A stretch of 64,000 bases of DNA from Bog-159 sp963818855 (GCA_963818855.1 CAWFUH010000002.1:1-64000), one strand, 5' to 3'. Shown: positions 35,757-44,963, counted from the stretch's first letter. The notes: generated by a model not told the origin, from the letters alone. A program made the numbers and translations.

Positions 35757-36686
35757 ATGGCCGATTTCCGGTTCCGGCTGAACCCGCGCGGCGCGGAACT
35801 GCCCAACTGTTCCGCGGTGTTGAACGGCCATGGCACTTACTACGAGGTCAGCAACTATCGCACCACCCTGTCGCTAAAATCCGTGGTGCGCGGCGTGGCG
35901 CGCTATCACACGCCGCAGGGCCACTATCTGCTCACACCGGATGCGTTCCTGATCCTTAACGACGGCCAGCGCTATTCGCTCGAATTCGAAGGCGGCGGAC
36001 GCATCCATACCGAGACGCTTTGCCCGTTTTTCCAGTCCGGCTTTCTGGAACAAGCCGCTGCAAGTGCCGGCGAATCCGGGGAGCGGCATTTGGATCATAT
36101 CGATCCCGCCGCGCCGGCGCTGGATTTCTGCGAGCGGCTCTACCCCAAGACAGGCGCGGTGGCGCGCGCGCTGGCCGATCTCGCCGCCGGCCTGCAGGAT
36201 CGGCGCGCATCCACGCCGTGGCTCGAAGATCGCATGTATGGGCTGGCGCAGGCGCTGACCGGACTGCGCCTGCAGGTGCGCCGCGAGGCGGACTCGTTTC
36301 CCGGTTTGCGTCCCGCGACGCGTATTGAACTCTATCGCCGGTTGTATCGCGGACGCGACTTTCTGATGTCCTGCTACGACCAACCGCTCACGGTGGCCGC
36401 AGCCGCGCGCGTAGCCGGCGTTTCGCCGTTCCATTTTCAGCGGATGTTCAAGCTGGCGTTCGGCCGCACGCCCATGCAGTTTCTGCAGGACATGCGCCTG
36501 CAGGCCGCACGCCGCATGCTCGAAACGACCGGCGATGACGTTACCAGTATCTGCTTCGCGGTAGGCTTCGAGAGCCCGGGATCGTTCAGTTGGTTGTTCC
36601 GCAGACGCTTCGATGTTTCCCCACGTGCATTCCGCGCCTGCAAGAATCGCAGGATTCGAGAAGTATTGTCCGGGACGCTCGCGTAA
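35757..36686 (+). CDS. AraC-family transcriptional regulator
   Basis: This is a 309-residue regulator. The N-terminal 200 residues are probably a cupin-like sensing domain (YHTPQGHYLLTPDAFLILND). The C-terminal double HTH (about 205-300) has DQPLTVAAAARVAGVSPFHF, QRMFKLAFGRTPMQFLQDMR and VTSICFAVGFESPGSFSWLF, the typical AraC signature ending FDVSPRAFR. ATG 35757 is used; no strong ribosome binding site is visible. It is divergent from the giant receptor gene and directly upstream of a cupin gene (10 bases), so it may regulate either side. The effector is unknown. Confidence 0.9.
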   Translation: MADFRFRLNPRGAELPNCSAVLNGHGTYYEVSNYRTTLSLKSVVRGVARYHTPQGHYLLTPDAFLILNDGQRYSLEFEGGGRIHTETLCPFFQSGFLEQAAASAGESGERHLDHIDPAAPALDFCERLYPKTGAVARALADLAAGLQDRRASTPWLEDRMYGLAQALTGLRLQVRREADSFPGLRPATRIELYRRLYRGRDFLMSCYDQPLTVAAAARVAGVSPFHFQRMFKLAFGRTPMQFLQDMRLQAARRMLETTGDDVTSICFAVGFESPGSFSWLFRRRFDVSPRAFRACKNRRIREVLSGTLA

Positions 36687-36696
36687 TCTGGGCAGC

Positions 36697-37440
36697 ATGA
36701 CCTGGATTCCTGACGGCATTGAACTCGCCCCTGGTGTGCGCATCGAACGGCGCGCCATCTTCTGGGCGCCGCTGGCCGTAGCCGCCGCGGTGCTGCGCAC
36801 GGCCCAACCGGCGCGCGCAGATACCACCGTGCCACCGCTCGATTGGGACGATTTCATTCGCCTGTGCCCGGCCGACGCCGCCGCATTCGCCCGCGATGCC
36901 TCCGAAATCGGCCAGGATGCGTATCTGAACCGCATCGCGGCCTGGGCCGTGCGCCTGAAAGCCGCGCCCGAGACTAAACTGGGCGCATTCGCCGGGCTCG
37001 ATCCCAAAGTGGAATTCGGCCCCAGCTTTCGCGGCGTGCCTTTCGTGGTGATTCAGTGGCGCATGGCGCCGCACGCGATTCTGCCCGCGCACTGCCATCC
37101 GCAAGCCAGCGTGTGCACAGTGGGGATCGAGGGCGAAGCGCGCGTCCGCCACTTTGAAGTCCACGGAGCGGCGCCGCCTTTCGATTCGGGCGCGCGGACC
37201 CCATTTCTGATGCGGGAGACGCGCAGCCAGATTGTGGCGCCGCGCCGCATCAGCACGCTCTCATCGACACGCGACAATATCCATTATTTCGAAGCCGGCG
37301 ATGCGGGCGCGCGCGGGCTCGATATTACCACGGCGTACGGCGGCGACGGCAGCTTTTCGTTCGTGGCGTTTCAGCCGGACAAACCCAAAGACGCCCGGAA
37401 GCAATTGTTCGAGGCCGTTTGGACCGGCATGAAACTCTAA
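36697..37440 (+). CDS. exported cupin-fold protein
   Basis: This 247-residue protein starts at ATG 36697, 10 bases after the AraC gene. A Tat-like or Sec leader is suggested by IERRAIFWAPLAVAAAVLRT followed by AQPARA. The body has a cupin-type metal site candidate HAILPAHCHPQASVCTVGIE (two His spaced by two residues, then G-E-A) and a later ISTLSSTRDNIHYFEAG with His, similar to the layout of cysteine-dioxygenase-like cupins. The catalytic function is not known. It is followed by a VOC-family gene after 9 bases; the three genes probably form one operon. Confidence 0.65.
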   Translation: MTWIPDGIELAPGVRIERRAIFWAPLAVAAAVLRTAQPARADTTVPPLDWDDFIRLCPADAAAFARDASEIGQDAYLNRIAAWAVRLKAAPETKLGAFAGLDPKVEFGPSFRGVPFVVIQWRMAPHAILPAHCHPQASVCTVGIEGEARVRHFEVHGAAPPFDSGARTPFLMRETRSQIVAPRRISTLSSTRDNIHYFEAGDAGARGLDITTAYGGDGSFSFVAFQPDKPKDARKQLFEAVWTGMKL

Positions 37441-37449
37441 AAGGAAAAT

Positions 37450-37851
37450 ATGGCAGAGCATATGGCAGACATGGATCTCTCTTCCGCTACGATTGGGCAA
37501 GCCTCTATTAATGTGCACGACCTGGATAGAGCCGTAGCTTTCTATCGCGACTCGCTGGGTTTGCGATTCCTGTTCCAGGCCGGGCCGAAGATGGCCTTCT
37601 TCGATTGCGGCGGGCTGCGACTGATGTTGGCCATGCCCGAGAGACCGGAGTTCGACCATCCCGGCTCGGTCCTTTATTTCAAGGTCGCAGACATTCACGG
37701 GGTGACGGCTACGTTGCAGTCGCGCGGCGTGCAGTTCGAAGGGCCGCCCCACCTGATCGCCGCTATGCCCGATCATGATCTGTGGATGGCTTTTTTTCGC
37801 GACGTGGATGGCAACCTGGCCGCACTGATGAGCGAAGTGCCGCGCGCATAG
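37450..37851 (+). CDS. VOC-family (glyoxalase/dioxygenase fold) protein
   Basis: This is a 133-residue single VOC module pair. The first beta-alpha-beta unit has IGQASINVHDLDRAVAFYRD, SLGLRFLFQAG and MAFFDCGGLRLMLA; the second has GSVLYFKVADIHGVTATLQS and WMAFFRDVDGNLAALMSE. Candidate metal ligands are a Glu/His at the ends of these strands (FFRDVDGNLAAL), but the usual His of the first strand is replaced by Gln (IGQASI), so metal-dependent catalysis is uncertain. AAAAGGAAAAT precedes ATG 37450. It may act in stress detoxification or binding; the function is unassigned. Confidence 0.85.
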   Translation: MAEHMADMDLSSATIGQASINVHDLDRAVAFYRDSLGLRFLFQAGPKMAFFDCGGLRLMLAMPERPEFDHPGSVLYFKVADIHGVTATLQSRGVQFEGPPHLIAAMPDHDLWMAFFRDVDGNLAALMSEVPRA

Positions 37852-37933
37852 TCGCTTAGTGTAAGTTGCCGCACAATTCACTAGTTATTTCTCATACGTC
37901 CGGTAGAGGGCTGCACTAGAATCAAAGATCGGC

Positions 37934-39988
37934 ATGGTGATTCCCTCCGCGGGGTGGCGGTTCAGACTGGTATGCGTGCCCCTGTTGCTCATCCCGGCTC
38001 TCACCGCTGACAATTCGCTGCAGGACGCCACAGGCCAGGCTACTCCTGAATCTCTCAAACAACTCACTCTCGAACAGCTCTCCCAAATTGATGTGACTTC
38101 GCCTTCCAAGGGACCCACGCCCGCCTTCCGGTCACCCGTGGCCATCTATGTCATCACCGGCGAAGACATCCGGCGATCCGGTGTCACTACGCTGGCGGAT
38201 GCGCTGCGCCTGGCGCCGGGCGTCGAGGTGGCGCGCATCGATGGCAGCAAATGGTCAATCGGGATTCGCGGGTTCGGATCACGGCTGGCGCGGTCGGTAC
38301 TGGTGCTGATTGATGGGCGGAGTGTCTACACGCCTCTCTTTGCGGGAACCTACTGGGAAGTGCAGGACACTTTACTGGAGGACGTCGACCGAATTGAAGT
38401 GATCCGCGGCCCCGGCGGCACGATCTGGGGCCCCAATGCGGTGAACGGAGTTATCAATATCATTACCAAGAGCAGCAAAGATACGCGGGGCACGTATGCC
38501 TCGGCGGGTGGCGGAAGTAACGAGCAAGGCTTCGCCAATTTTCGCTACGGCGGCGGCGATGACAATGGTCTCACCTACCGCGTTTATGGAAAGGCATACG
38601 ACCGCGGCCCCGAACATCATTTCGATAACGACAACTTTGACGACTGGCGCGGCGCGCAGAGCGGCTTCCGCACGGATTGGGCGAACGGCCGCGATTCGTT
38701 CACGGTGCAGGGAGACATTTACTCACAAGAAGACGGCGAACGCGTTTCGGTGACTAACTATACCCCTCCTTCTACGACCACCATGGATGGCAATGCGGAT
38801 GCTTCCGGCGCAAATCTGGTTACGCGTTGGACGCGCACGTTTGGCGAGGGGAACGATCTTCAAATCCAGGCCTATTACGACCGCACGAGCCGCTACGAGC
38901 CAAACTTCGGGGAGACCCGTAACACGTTCGATGTCGATCTTATCGCGCACACCAGAGTGAAATCGCGCCAGGAATTCATTTACGGATTGGAAGCGCAGTC
39001 GAGTGACGGACACTTCCTCGAGGTCAGTACAGGGCTGGTATTCGACCCTTTCAACCGGCTGGATTACGAACTCTCCGGCTTTTTTGAAGACGATATCACT
39101 CTGGTCGATAGCAAGCTGCTTCTGTCGGCCGGCAGCAAGATATTCCGCACTAACTTCATGGGGGTTAATTTCGAGCCGAGCGTGCGGCTGATGTGGACGC
39201 CGGGGCAGAATCATGCCTTTTGGGCGGCGTACACACACGCGATCCGCGCGCCTTCGCAAGCGGAGCACGATTTCTATCTCTCCAGTTACCTCGGGCCGGC
39301 CGATGGATTGCCCCTTTTTGGGCGATACGGCGCGAATCCGAATTTCGCACCCGAACAACTCAACGGCTACGAACTGGGATACCGCACGCTGATCTCTAAG
39401 AACTTCTTCATCGATTTCTCGGGTTTCTGGAACCACTATCACGATCTGTTCAGCGAAGATCTGGTTGCCTTTGAAGTACCGGCAAATACGCTGCCATTCG
39501 CCGCGCCGGTGGCGCCGCCCAGTTACCTGCTGATTTCGGCGCAATTTCGCAACGACTTCTACGGCAACACGGCGGGCGGCGAAATCGCCCCGGAATGGCG
39601 CCCGACTGACCGCTGGCGGCTGCGTGGGTCGTATTCGTACCTGAACATGGACCTTTCCAAAGCGGCCGGAACAGCGCCTGGAAATACGCCGCAAAGCGTG
39701 GAAGGGTCGAGTCCGCGGCACGAAGTCACGGCGGAATCGTCATTTGATATTTCCAAGAAATTGCAGGTAGATCTAATCTATCGCCATGTAAGTGCTCTGC
39801 CGGCACTAAGCGTTCCAGGATACTCAACTGGCGACGCACGGGTGGCGTGGCGCTTCAACCGGCATCTCGAGCTCTCCGTAGTGGGTAACAACTTATTCCA
39901 GCCTTATCACGTGGAGTATGTGGCGGACCCCGGCGGGCCGGTTGCCATCGTCCGCAGTGTCTACGCGAGCCTGGCCTGGGGAAAGTAG
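37934..39988 (+). CDS. TonB-dependent receptor (BtuB/FecA-like size) of a signalling module
   Basis: This 684-residue receptor has a signal peptide (FRLVCVPLLLIPALTA) and an N-terminal segment LKQLTLEQLSQIDVTSPSKG often seen before the plug in TonB receptors of this kind. The plug (about residues 60-180) has PVAIYVITGEDIRRSGVTTL, LIDGRSVYTPLFAGTYWEVQ and EVIRGPGGTIWGPNAVNGVI. The barrel ends GPVAIVRSVYASLAWGK. It lies 2 bases upstream of a YfiR gene and a CHASE8 histidine kinase, all on one strand, suggesting uptake or sensing coupled to signalling. The ligand is unknown. Confidence 0.9.
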   Translation: MVIPSAGWRFRLVCVPLLLIPALTADNSLQDATGQATPESLKQLTLEQLSQIDVTSPSKGPTPAFRSPVAIYVITGEDIRRSGVTTLADALRLAPGVEVARIDGSKWSIGIRGFGSRLARSVLVLIDGRSVYTPLFAGTYWEVQDTLLEDVDRIEVIRGPGGTIWGPNAVNGVINIITKSSKDTRGTYASAGGGSNEQGFANFRYGGGDDNGLTYRVYGKAYDRGPEHHFDNDNFDDWRGAQSGFRTDWANGRDSFTVQGDIYSQEDGERVSVTNYTPPSTTTMDGNADASGANLVTRWTRTFGEGNDLQIQAYYDRTSRYEPNFGETRNTFDVDLIAHTRVKSRQEFIYGLEAQSSDGHFLEVSTGLVFDPFNRLDYELSGFFEDDITLVDSKLLLSAGSKIFRTNFMGVNFEPSVRLMWTPGQNHAFWAAYTHAIRAPSQAEHDFYLSSYLGPADGLPLFGRYGANPNFAPEQLNGYELGYRTLISKNFFIDFSGFWNHYHDLFSEDLVAFEVPANTLPFAAPVAPPSYLLISAQFRNDFYGNTAGGEIAPEWRPTDRWRLRGSYSYLNMDLSKAAGTAPGNTPQSVEGSSPRHEVTAESSFDISKKLQVDLIYRHVSALPALSVPGYSTGDARVAWRFNRHLELSVVGNNLFQPYHVEYVADPGGPVAIVRSVYASLAWGK

Positions 39989-39990
39989 CC

Positions 39991-40563
39991 ATGGCGCCGC
40001 ACCTAAGCCGGCGGGGCCGCTCCACTAACAGGATGCTCAGCCTCACCTTTTGGACTTGGGTTTGTGCCGGGGCGCTCCTGTCGCCGCGTTACGCCACCGC
40101 GGATGCCGCGCTCGAATATCAGGTGAAAGCGGCGTTCCTGCTGAATTTCACAAAGTTCATCGAATGGCCCGCCACGGCTTTTGCCGATGCCGGTGCGCCT
40201 TTCACGATTTGCGTACTAGGTAACGACCCGTTCGGGCGCGCGCTGGAACAGGTGGTAGCAGGAGAGACCGTGGGTGGGCGCAAACTGGCGGTGCGAAAGA
40301 TGGACCAAGCTGCTGCGCCGCACACCTGCCAGGTCGTCTTCCTGGCCGGCAGCGGCAAAGACCGGGCCGCGGCGCCGGGCAGCCTCGGCACCGGTGTTCT
40401 CACCGTGGGCGAAGGCGAGAGTTTTGTGCGGGAGGGCGGTATAATCGCTTTCGTAATTGACAATCACCGCGTACGTTTTGATATCAATCAGTCCGCGGCG
40501 GACCGCGCTGCGCTAAAGCTCAGCTCCAAGCTCCTGAGTGTGGCGAGGTCAGTTACACGGTGA
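39991..40563 (+). CDS. YfiR-family (DUF4154) periplasmic protein
   Basis: This is a 190-residue exported protein. The signal peptide (MLSLTFWTWVCAGALLSPRY) is followed by the YfiR core: YQVKAAFLLNFTKFIEWPAT, FTICVLGNDPFGRALEQVV, GRKLAVRKMDQA, TCQVVFLAGSGKD and GTGVLTVGEGESFVREGGII, ending with FDINQSAADRAALKLSSKLL. Known biology: in Pseudomonas, YfiR is a periplasmic repressor of the CHASE8 protein YfiN. Here the next gene (12 bases on) encodes a CHASE8 kinase. The gene starts 2 bases after the TonB receptor stop; a later ATG at 40033 is also possible. Confidence 0.9.
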   Translation: MAPHLSRRGRSTNRMLSLTFWTWVCAGALLSPRYATADAALEYQVKAAFLLNFTKFIEWPATAFADAGAPFTICVLGNDPFGRALEQVVAGETVGGRKLAVRKMDQAAAPHTCQVVFLAGSGKDRAAAPGSLGTGVLTVGEGESFVREGGIIAFVIDNHRVRFDINQSAADRAALKLSSKLLSVARSVTR

Positions 40564-40575
40564 AACGGACGAGCA

Positions 40576-42423
40576 GTGATGCGTAATTTTCGCGACAGAC
40601 CGATCGGCCAGAAGGTGACCATCATCACCATGGTGATCACGACGTCTGCCTTGCTCCTGGCGGGCTTAGGCATTGTGGTGGCCGATTCCGTCCTGTATCG
40701 CAGCGCGCTACAGCGCGATCTATCGGCGCTCGCCCGGATTATCGCGGACAACAGCACTGCGGCATTAGAGTTTAACGATCCGGATTCGGCGGCCCAGATG
40801 CTGGCCGCGTTACGCGTGCGCACGCACTTAGACGCCGCTTGCATATACCGGCCGGACGGCGTCCTTTTTGCCAGTTACGCGGAACGAGGCGCCTTCAAAT
40901 GTCCGGTGGGCGAGATGCGGGAACCGGTCCGATCCAATGCCAGCCGGCTGATTTTGACGCAGCCCATCTTGCTGCACGGCCGCCGCATCGGAACCCTGAT
41001 GCTGTTTTACGATCTCGGTGAAATTCGCGAGCGGATCAGATTGTACGGAACCACGGTAGCCTGTGTTCTGGTTGCCGCAAGTTTGCTTGCATTTCTACTG
41101 TCATCGCACTTGCGGGCACTGATCTCCGATCCGATTTCACGGCTGGTTAGTGCCACTACCTCGGTCTCCGAGACCGGAGATTACGGCATCCGCGCGCAGA
41201 AGCTATCGGGTGATGAGCTGGGTGTACTGGTCGACAGATTCAATGAAATGCTGGCCGGAATCCAGTCACGGGATAGTGAGTTGAAGAAGGCCCTGGCCGG
41301 CCGGGAGGCGGCGCTGCACGCGGTGGAAGAGGAGCGCGAGCGGTTCCACTTCATGGCGGAATCGATGCCCCAAAAGATTTTCGCCGCCGGCCCGGGTGGA
41401 GAGTCCATATACCTTAACAGACAGTGGATGGAATTTACCGGACTCAGCTTCGATCAACTGAAAGAGTGGGGATGGGTGCAATTTATTCATCCTGACGATC
41501 TGGAAGAAGGAATGCGCGTGTGGCTGCACAGCATAGCAACTGGCGAACCCCTGCAGTTGACCAGCCGGTTCCGGCGCGCGGATGGCGCTTACCGGTGGCA
41601 TCTCAATCGCGCGCGCGCCATGCGCAATGCCAGAGGCGAGATCACTTTGTGGATCGGGTCGAGTACCGAGATTCACGAGCAGAAGCTGAAGGAAGAGGAA
41701 CTGCGGCGCGCCAACGAGGATCTGCAGCAGTTTGCATACTCGGCCAGTCACGATCTGCAGGAGCCCATCCGGAACGTGGCAGTTTACAGCGAGATAGTAG
41801 CGAAACGTTACGATCACTTATTAGATGCCGACGGGCGGCTCTATCTGGGATTCCTGAAGGAGGGCGGCCGCCGCCTGGCCACCCTGGTGAACGACCTGCT
41901 CGCGTACACTCGAGCGAGCCGGGCGGAACTGAGTGAGGCGGTGGTAGACTCGTCGGTGGCTTTGCGGGACGCACTTACCGGCCTCACCGAAGCGCTGCGC
42001 GAGAGCCAGGCGATTGTAACTTATGATCCGCTTCCGGAAGTGCATATGAGTGAGGCGCACCTGCAACAAGTCTTCCAAAACCTGGTCGGAAACGCGCTGA
42101 AATACCGGAATGCCGCGCCCCCTAAGATCCATATCTCGGCAGTCAGCCGCGGCGGTTTCTGGTGCTTTTCAGTGCAGGACAATGGCATCGGTATTGAGCC
42201 ACAATATAAGGAGAAGATCTTTGGTGTATTCAAGCGACTCCATCATGACCAGAAATTCAGCGGTACCGGCATCGGTTTGGCCATCTGCCAACGCGTGGTT
42301 GAGCGCTATGGCGGACGAATCTGGGTCGAATCCGAACCCGGTAACGGAGCAACCTTCTTCTTCACCATTCCTCAGCACGCCCAAACCACGCGCACAGCGG
42401 CGCTTCAATCTGCTTCTGGCTGA
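40576..42423 (+). CDS. CHASE8-HAMP-PAS histidine kinase
   Basis: This is a 615-residue sensor kinase. TM1 (about 15-37) and TM2 (about 155-180) bracket a CHASE8 domain whose start RPIGQKVTIITMVITTSALL and LSALARIIADNSTAALEFND are typical of YfiN-like proteins. HAMP (about 177-230; LVSATTSVSETGDYGIRAQK), a PAS domain (about 250-370; FMAESMPQKIFAAGPGGESI) and HisKA follow, with phospho-His in AYSASHDLQEPIRNVAVYSE. The HATPase part has FQNLVGNALKYRN, VQDNGIGIEPQYKEKIF and GTGIGLAICQRVVERYGG. The start is GTG 40576 or ATG 40579. It overlaps the receiver gene downstream. YfiR is the likely periplasmic modulator (inference from the YfiBNR system). Confidence 0.93.
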   Translation: MMRNFRDRPIGQKVTIITMVITTSALLLAGLGIVVADSVLYRSALQRDLSALARIIADNSTAALEFNDPDSAAQMLAALRVRTHLDAACIYRPDGVLFASYAERGAFKCPVGEMREPVRSNASRLILTQPILLHGRRIGTLMLFYDLGEIRERIRLYGTTVACVLVAASLLAFLLSSHLRALISDPISRLVSATTSVSETGDYGIRAQKLSGDELGVLVDRFNEMLAGIQSRDSELKKALAGREAALHAVEEERERFHFMAESMPQKIFAAGPGGESIYLNRQWMEFTGLSFDQLKEWGWVQFIHPDDLEEGMRVWLHSIATGEPLQLTSRFRRADGAYRWHLNRARAMRNARGEITLWIGSSTEIHEQKLKEEELRRANEDLQQFAYSASHDLQEPIRNVAVYSEIVAKRYDHLLDADGRLYLGFLKEGGRRLATLVNDLLAYTRASRAELSEAVVDSSVALRDALTGLTEALRESQAIVTYDPLPEVHMSEAHLQQVFQNLVGNALKYRNAAPPKIHISAVSRGGFWCFSVQDNGIGIEPQYKEKIFGVFKRLHHDQKFSGTGIGLAICQRVVERYGGRIWVESEPGNGATFFFTIPQHAQTTRTAALQSASG

Positions 42424-42811
42424 GGACAACCTGCCCGACGCGCTGCTGGTGCGCGAGGCGATTGCGGTGGAGAATCTGCCGCTGGAAGTGTACGTAGCGC
42501 CGGACGGCCAACAGGCCATCGATTTTATTGCCAGGGCTGAAAAGGATCCCGACGCGCCTTGCCCGCACTTTCTACTGCTTGATTTGAATCTTCCCAAAAG
42601 GGATGGATTTGAGGTGCTGCAGCGGTTGCGCTCCAGCACGAAATGTAAAGATATTCCAGTCCTGATTATCACGTCGTCGGACTCACCCGACGATGTAAGT
42701 GAGGCGGCTGCGCTGGGCGCGGGATATTTTCGAAAACCGCCGAACTATGACGAGTTTCTGAAGCTCGGCGGAGTGCTGAGGCAAATTATCCAGGACAGCG
42801 GCGTGATGTAA
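42308..42811 (+). CDS. Rcp1-like single-domain response regulator
   Basis: The receiver domain is about 130 residues: NLLLAEDNLPDALLVREAIA, phospho-acceptor Asp in FLLLDLNLPKRDGFEVLQRL, Ser in VLIITSSDSPDDVSEAAALG and Lys in GYFRKPPNYDEFL. There is no output domain, as in Rcp1-type regulators that pair with phytochrome-like kinases. The start is uncertain: the only in-frame ATG near the domain is 42308 (167 residues), which overlaps the kinase gene by 116 bases; a non-ATG start close to 42375 would give a more usual length. It is the direct partner of the preceding CHASE8 kinase. Confidence 0.85.
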   Translation: MADESGSNPNPVTEQPSSSPFLSTPKPRAQRRFNLLLAEDNLPDALLVREAIAVENLPLEVYVAPDGQQAIDFIARAEKDPDAPCPHFLLLDLNLPKRDGFEVLQRLRSSTKCKDIPVLIITSSDSPDDVSEAAALGAGYFRKPPNYDEFLKLGGVLRQIIQDSGVM

Positions 42812-42816
42812 GGTGT

Positions 42817-42853
42817 GGGGCTGAAGCCCCCCGCCGGCTAAAGCCCGCCCTCC
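42817..42853. repeat. REP-like repeat, left copy flanking the transglutaminase gene
   Basis: This 37-base unit consists of two adjacent palindromes (GGGGCTGAAGCCCC, then a second with AAGCCCGCCC). It matches the inverted copy at 44964-45000 at 34 of 37 positions. The stop codon of the transglutaminase gene (42838-42840, minus strand) lies inside it. Confidence 0.85.
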
Positions 42854-44949
42854 AAATCCTGCAGCAGTGACGACAGCCGCACCCCGGCGTCGGCCTGACC
42901 TCCAAAACGCAGCGCATTGTAGGCGGAGGTAAATTGCAGCACAAGCATTTGAGTTTCCGAAGGAGGTAACGAGCACGCGAATTCTCTCGGAGTTAACCAC
43001 GCGGGTTTCTGGTAGCCTCGCCGCTTGAGCAGCTTCAGCATACGCTGATAGAGCAGCGTGGCATCCGCGATACTCACTTGCCCGCGCCGCAGGCGCCGCA
43101 ATCCCATCCGCATGCGCCACAGCCGCCACAGCCTGGGGGCCGACCACGCGCCGAGCGCTCCGCTGAACAGCCCGAGCAGCCACCACCTGCCCGTTTGGGC
43201 CAGCCACGCGCGCGCGTAGGTCCAGTTGTCGCCTGCATCGAAGATGCGGTCGAGCCAACGCAGGCTGACGCGCCGGCTAGCCTGTTCCATGCGATCGGCC
43301 AGCGTCGCCTGATGGCTCAAATCGTAGCTGACCACCCACTCCTGCCAGAATGTTTCTGCCGCGTCCGCATAGAGCGCCAGTTTCGTGAGCAGCGCGTTGG
43401 CGCCCGGGGACGGGTCCGGCGGCGTCGGATCGAACGTTGTCCAACCGCGGCCGGGAAGCCAGGCTTCCACCCAGCTGTGCGCGTCCGACGCGCGAATCAC
43501 ATACAGGCCCGTGAGCGGATTGAAAATGCCGCTTTGGAAGCCGGTCACCAGCCGCGCTGGAATTCCCAGAGTGCGCAGCATCACCGTCATGGCGGACGCG
43601 AAGTATTCGCAGTGCCCCTTCCTGCGGGTGAACAGGAAGTATGCCAGCGGATCGGCAACCTGACGGGAGGGGAGTTCCAGAGTATAGCCGTAGCGACTAC
43701 GCAGGTAACGCCCCAACGCGACGGCGCGCTCGGTATCGTCGTCGAGCCCGCGCACCGCATCGCGGGCCAGTGCGGCGACGCGCGGATCAAGCTGCTGCGG
43801 CAGGCTCAGACAGTGTCTTCTCTCGTCCGGAGCGAGAAAATCCTCGGCCGCGCCCGTATCGCCCAGCCAGCCCCAGACATCGTAAAAGAATCCTTCAGCC
43901 GGATGTTGGCCCAGCCGGTAGCTGCCATCCTCCCGGCCCAGGATAAACGGCAGCTTCCGCCAGACAATGACCGTATTCGGTTTCCCGGCGAAGAACAGGA
44001 CGTCCGAATCCAGGCCGTTCAGGCTGACCCGATAATTCACGGCCTGCCCGTTGCGCCGGCGCTGCTCGGCGGTGGCAAGCTGGAATTCGCCCTTGGCCAC
44101 CGGCGCAATCCAGCGCGGTTCGGTGGGCGGCTCAAACCAGGCCCGCCCATTGAAGTCGCTCAAAGTCGCCCCACGCCATTTCAAGTTGGGTGGAGGAGGG
44201 GCCAGGTTGAATTGCACGTGCATGACCGGGCGGGATGTGGATTTGATCTCTCCTATCTCCCCCAGCAAAACCTGGTTTGAGAAGCCTGGCAGGTAATAGC
44301 GATGGGACACCAGCCGGCGCAGCGCCGCATCGGTGCGCGGCAAAATAAAAAAGAGACCGGTAGTAAGCCCCAAAATGCCCATCGTGATGACGGCCGTCAG
44401 TGCTGCCAGACGCCAATGGAACCGGCGCGATCCACTGCGCGCGACGGTCAGCATTTTCTGCATCGAGCGGCGAATCTCGGAGCTGGTGAAGGCCGCCATG
44501 GCGAACAACAGATACAGCGTCAGGAAAAGGAAGAAGTTCGAATTAGAGGAAAGGATGGCGGCGGCCAGGAGCTCCAGAAATGCAATGGTGGCCATAAAGA
44601 AGTAGTCGCGATTGGTGCGCGAGGTCAGGATCTGGATCACGGCCAGGAAAAAGACGAGATGCACGGTGGACTGGATGAATGCCCGGGAAAGGAAAAAGTA
44701 ATCGAGCGGGAAGAAGCCCACGTAGGCCAGGGTGAGCGCCAGCACCAGCCGCGGCGAGATCGTGAGGCGCAGGGCACCCGAGATCAGCAGCGCACGCACT
44801 AGCAGTCCTGCGCCGGTCAGCAAGACGGTGGGCGCGTCCAGATAGCCGGATCCGGCCACCGCCAGATAGCCGCTGACCACCAGGCCCCACAGGGCGAACT
44901 GGAAGAAGCGCTCGACCGCAGCCGCGGCATTCGCCGGTGAGCGGGACAT
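42838..44949 (-). CDS. membrane transglutaminase-like protein (DUF3488 + transglutaminase core)
   Basis: This is a 703-residue integral membrane protein. Several transmembrane segments at about residues 15-195 form the DUF3488-type region, with another near 575-595. The transglutaminase-like core (about 375-500) has the catalytic Cys in RRKGHCEYFASAMTVMLRTL, His in IRASDAHSWVEAWLPGRG and Asp in WTTFDPTPPDPS. The C-terminal 110 residues are helical. Family members are often encoded with MoxR ATPases and DUF58 proteins; none is present here. ATG 44949 lies 14 bases inside a REP-like repeat, and the matching inverted copy covers the stop codon, so the gene sits alone in a repeat-bounded cassette. 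Confidence 0.92.
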   Translation of the reverse strand: MSRSPANAAAAVERFFQFALWGLVVSGYLAVAGSGYLDAPTVLLTGAGLLVRALLISGALRLTISPRLVLALTLAYVGFFPLDYFFLSRAFIQSTVHLVFFLAVIQILTSRTNRDYFFMATIAFLELLAAAILSSNSNFFLFLTLYLLFAMAAFTSSEIRRSMQKMLTVARSGSRRFHWRLAALTAVITMGILGLTTGLFFILPRTDAALRRLVSHRYYLPGFSNQVLLGEIGEIKSTSRPVMHVQFNLAPPPPNLKWRGATLSDFNGRAWFEPPTEPRWIAPVAKGEFQLATAEQRRRNGQAVNYRVSLNGLDSDVLFFAGKPNTVIVWRKLPFILGREDGSYRLGQHPAEGFFYDVWGWLGDTGAAEDFLAPDERRHCLSLPQQLDPRVAALARDAVRGLDDDTERAVALGRYLRSRYGYTLELPSRQVADPLAYFLFTRRKGHCEYFASAMTVMLRTLGIPARLVTGFQSGIFNPLTGLYVIRASDAHSWVEAWLPGRGWTTFDPTPPDPSPGANALLTKLALYADAAETFWQEWVVSYDLSHQATLADRMEQASRRVSLRWLDRIFDAGDNWTYARAWLAQTGRWWLLGLFSGALGAWSAPRLWRLWRMRMGLRRLRRGQVSIADATLLYQRMLKLLKRRGYQKPAWLTPREFACSLPPSETQMLVLQFTSAYNALRFGGQADAGVRLSSLLQDLEGGL

Positions 44950-44963
44950 ATTTCTATTGTACT

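Noticed and set aside
35874..37007. 377-codon open frame on the minus strand
   Set aside because: Antisense to both the AraC and cupin genes, which have clear family motifs.
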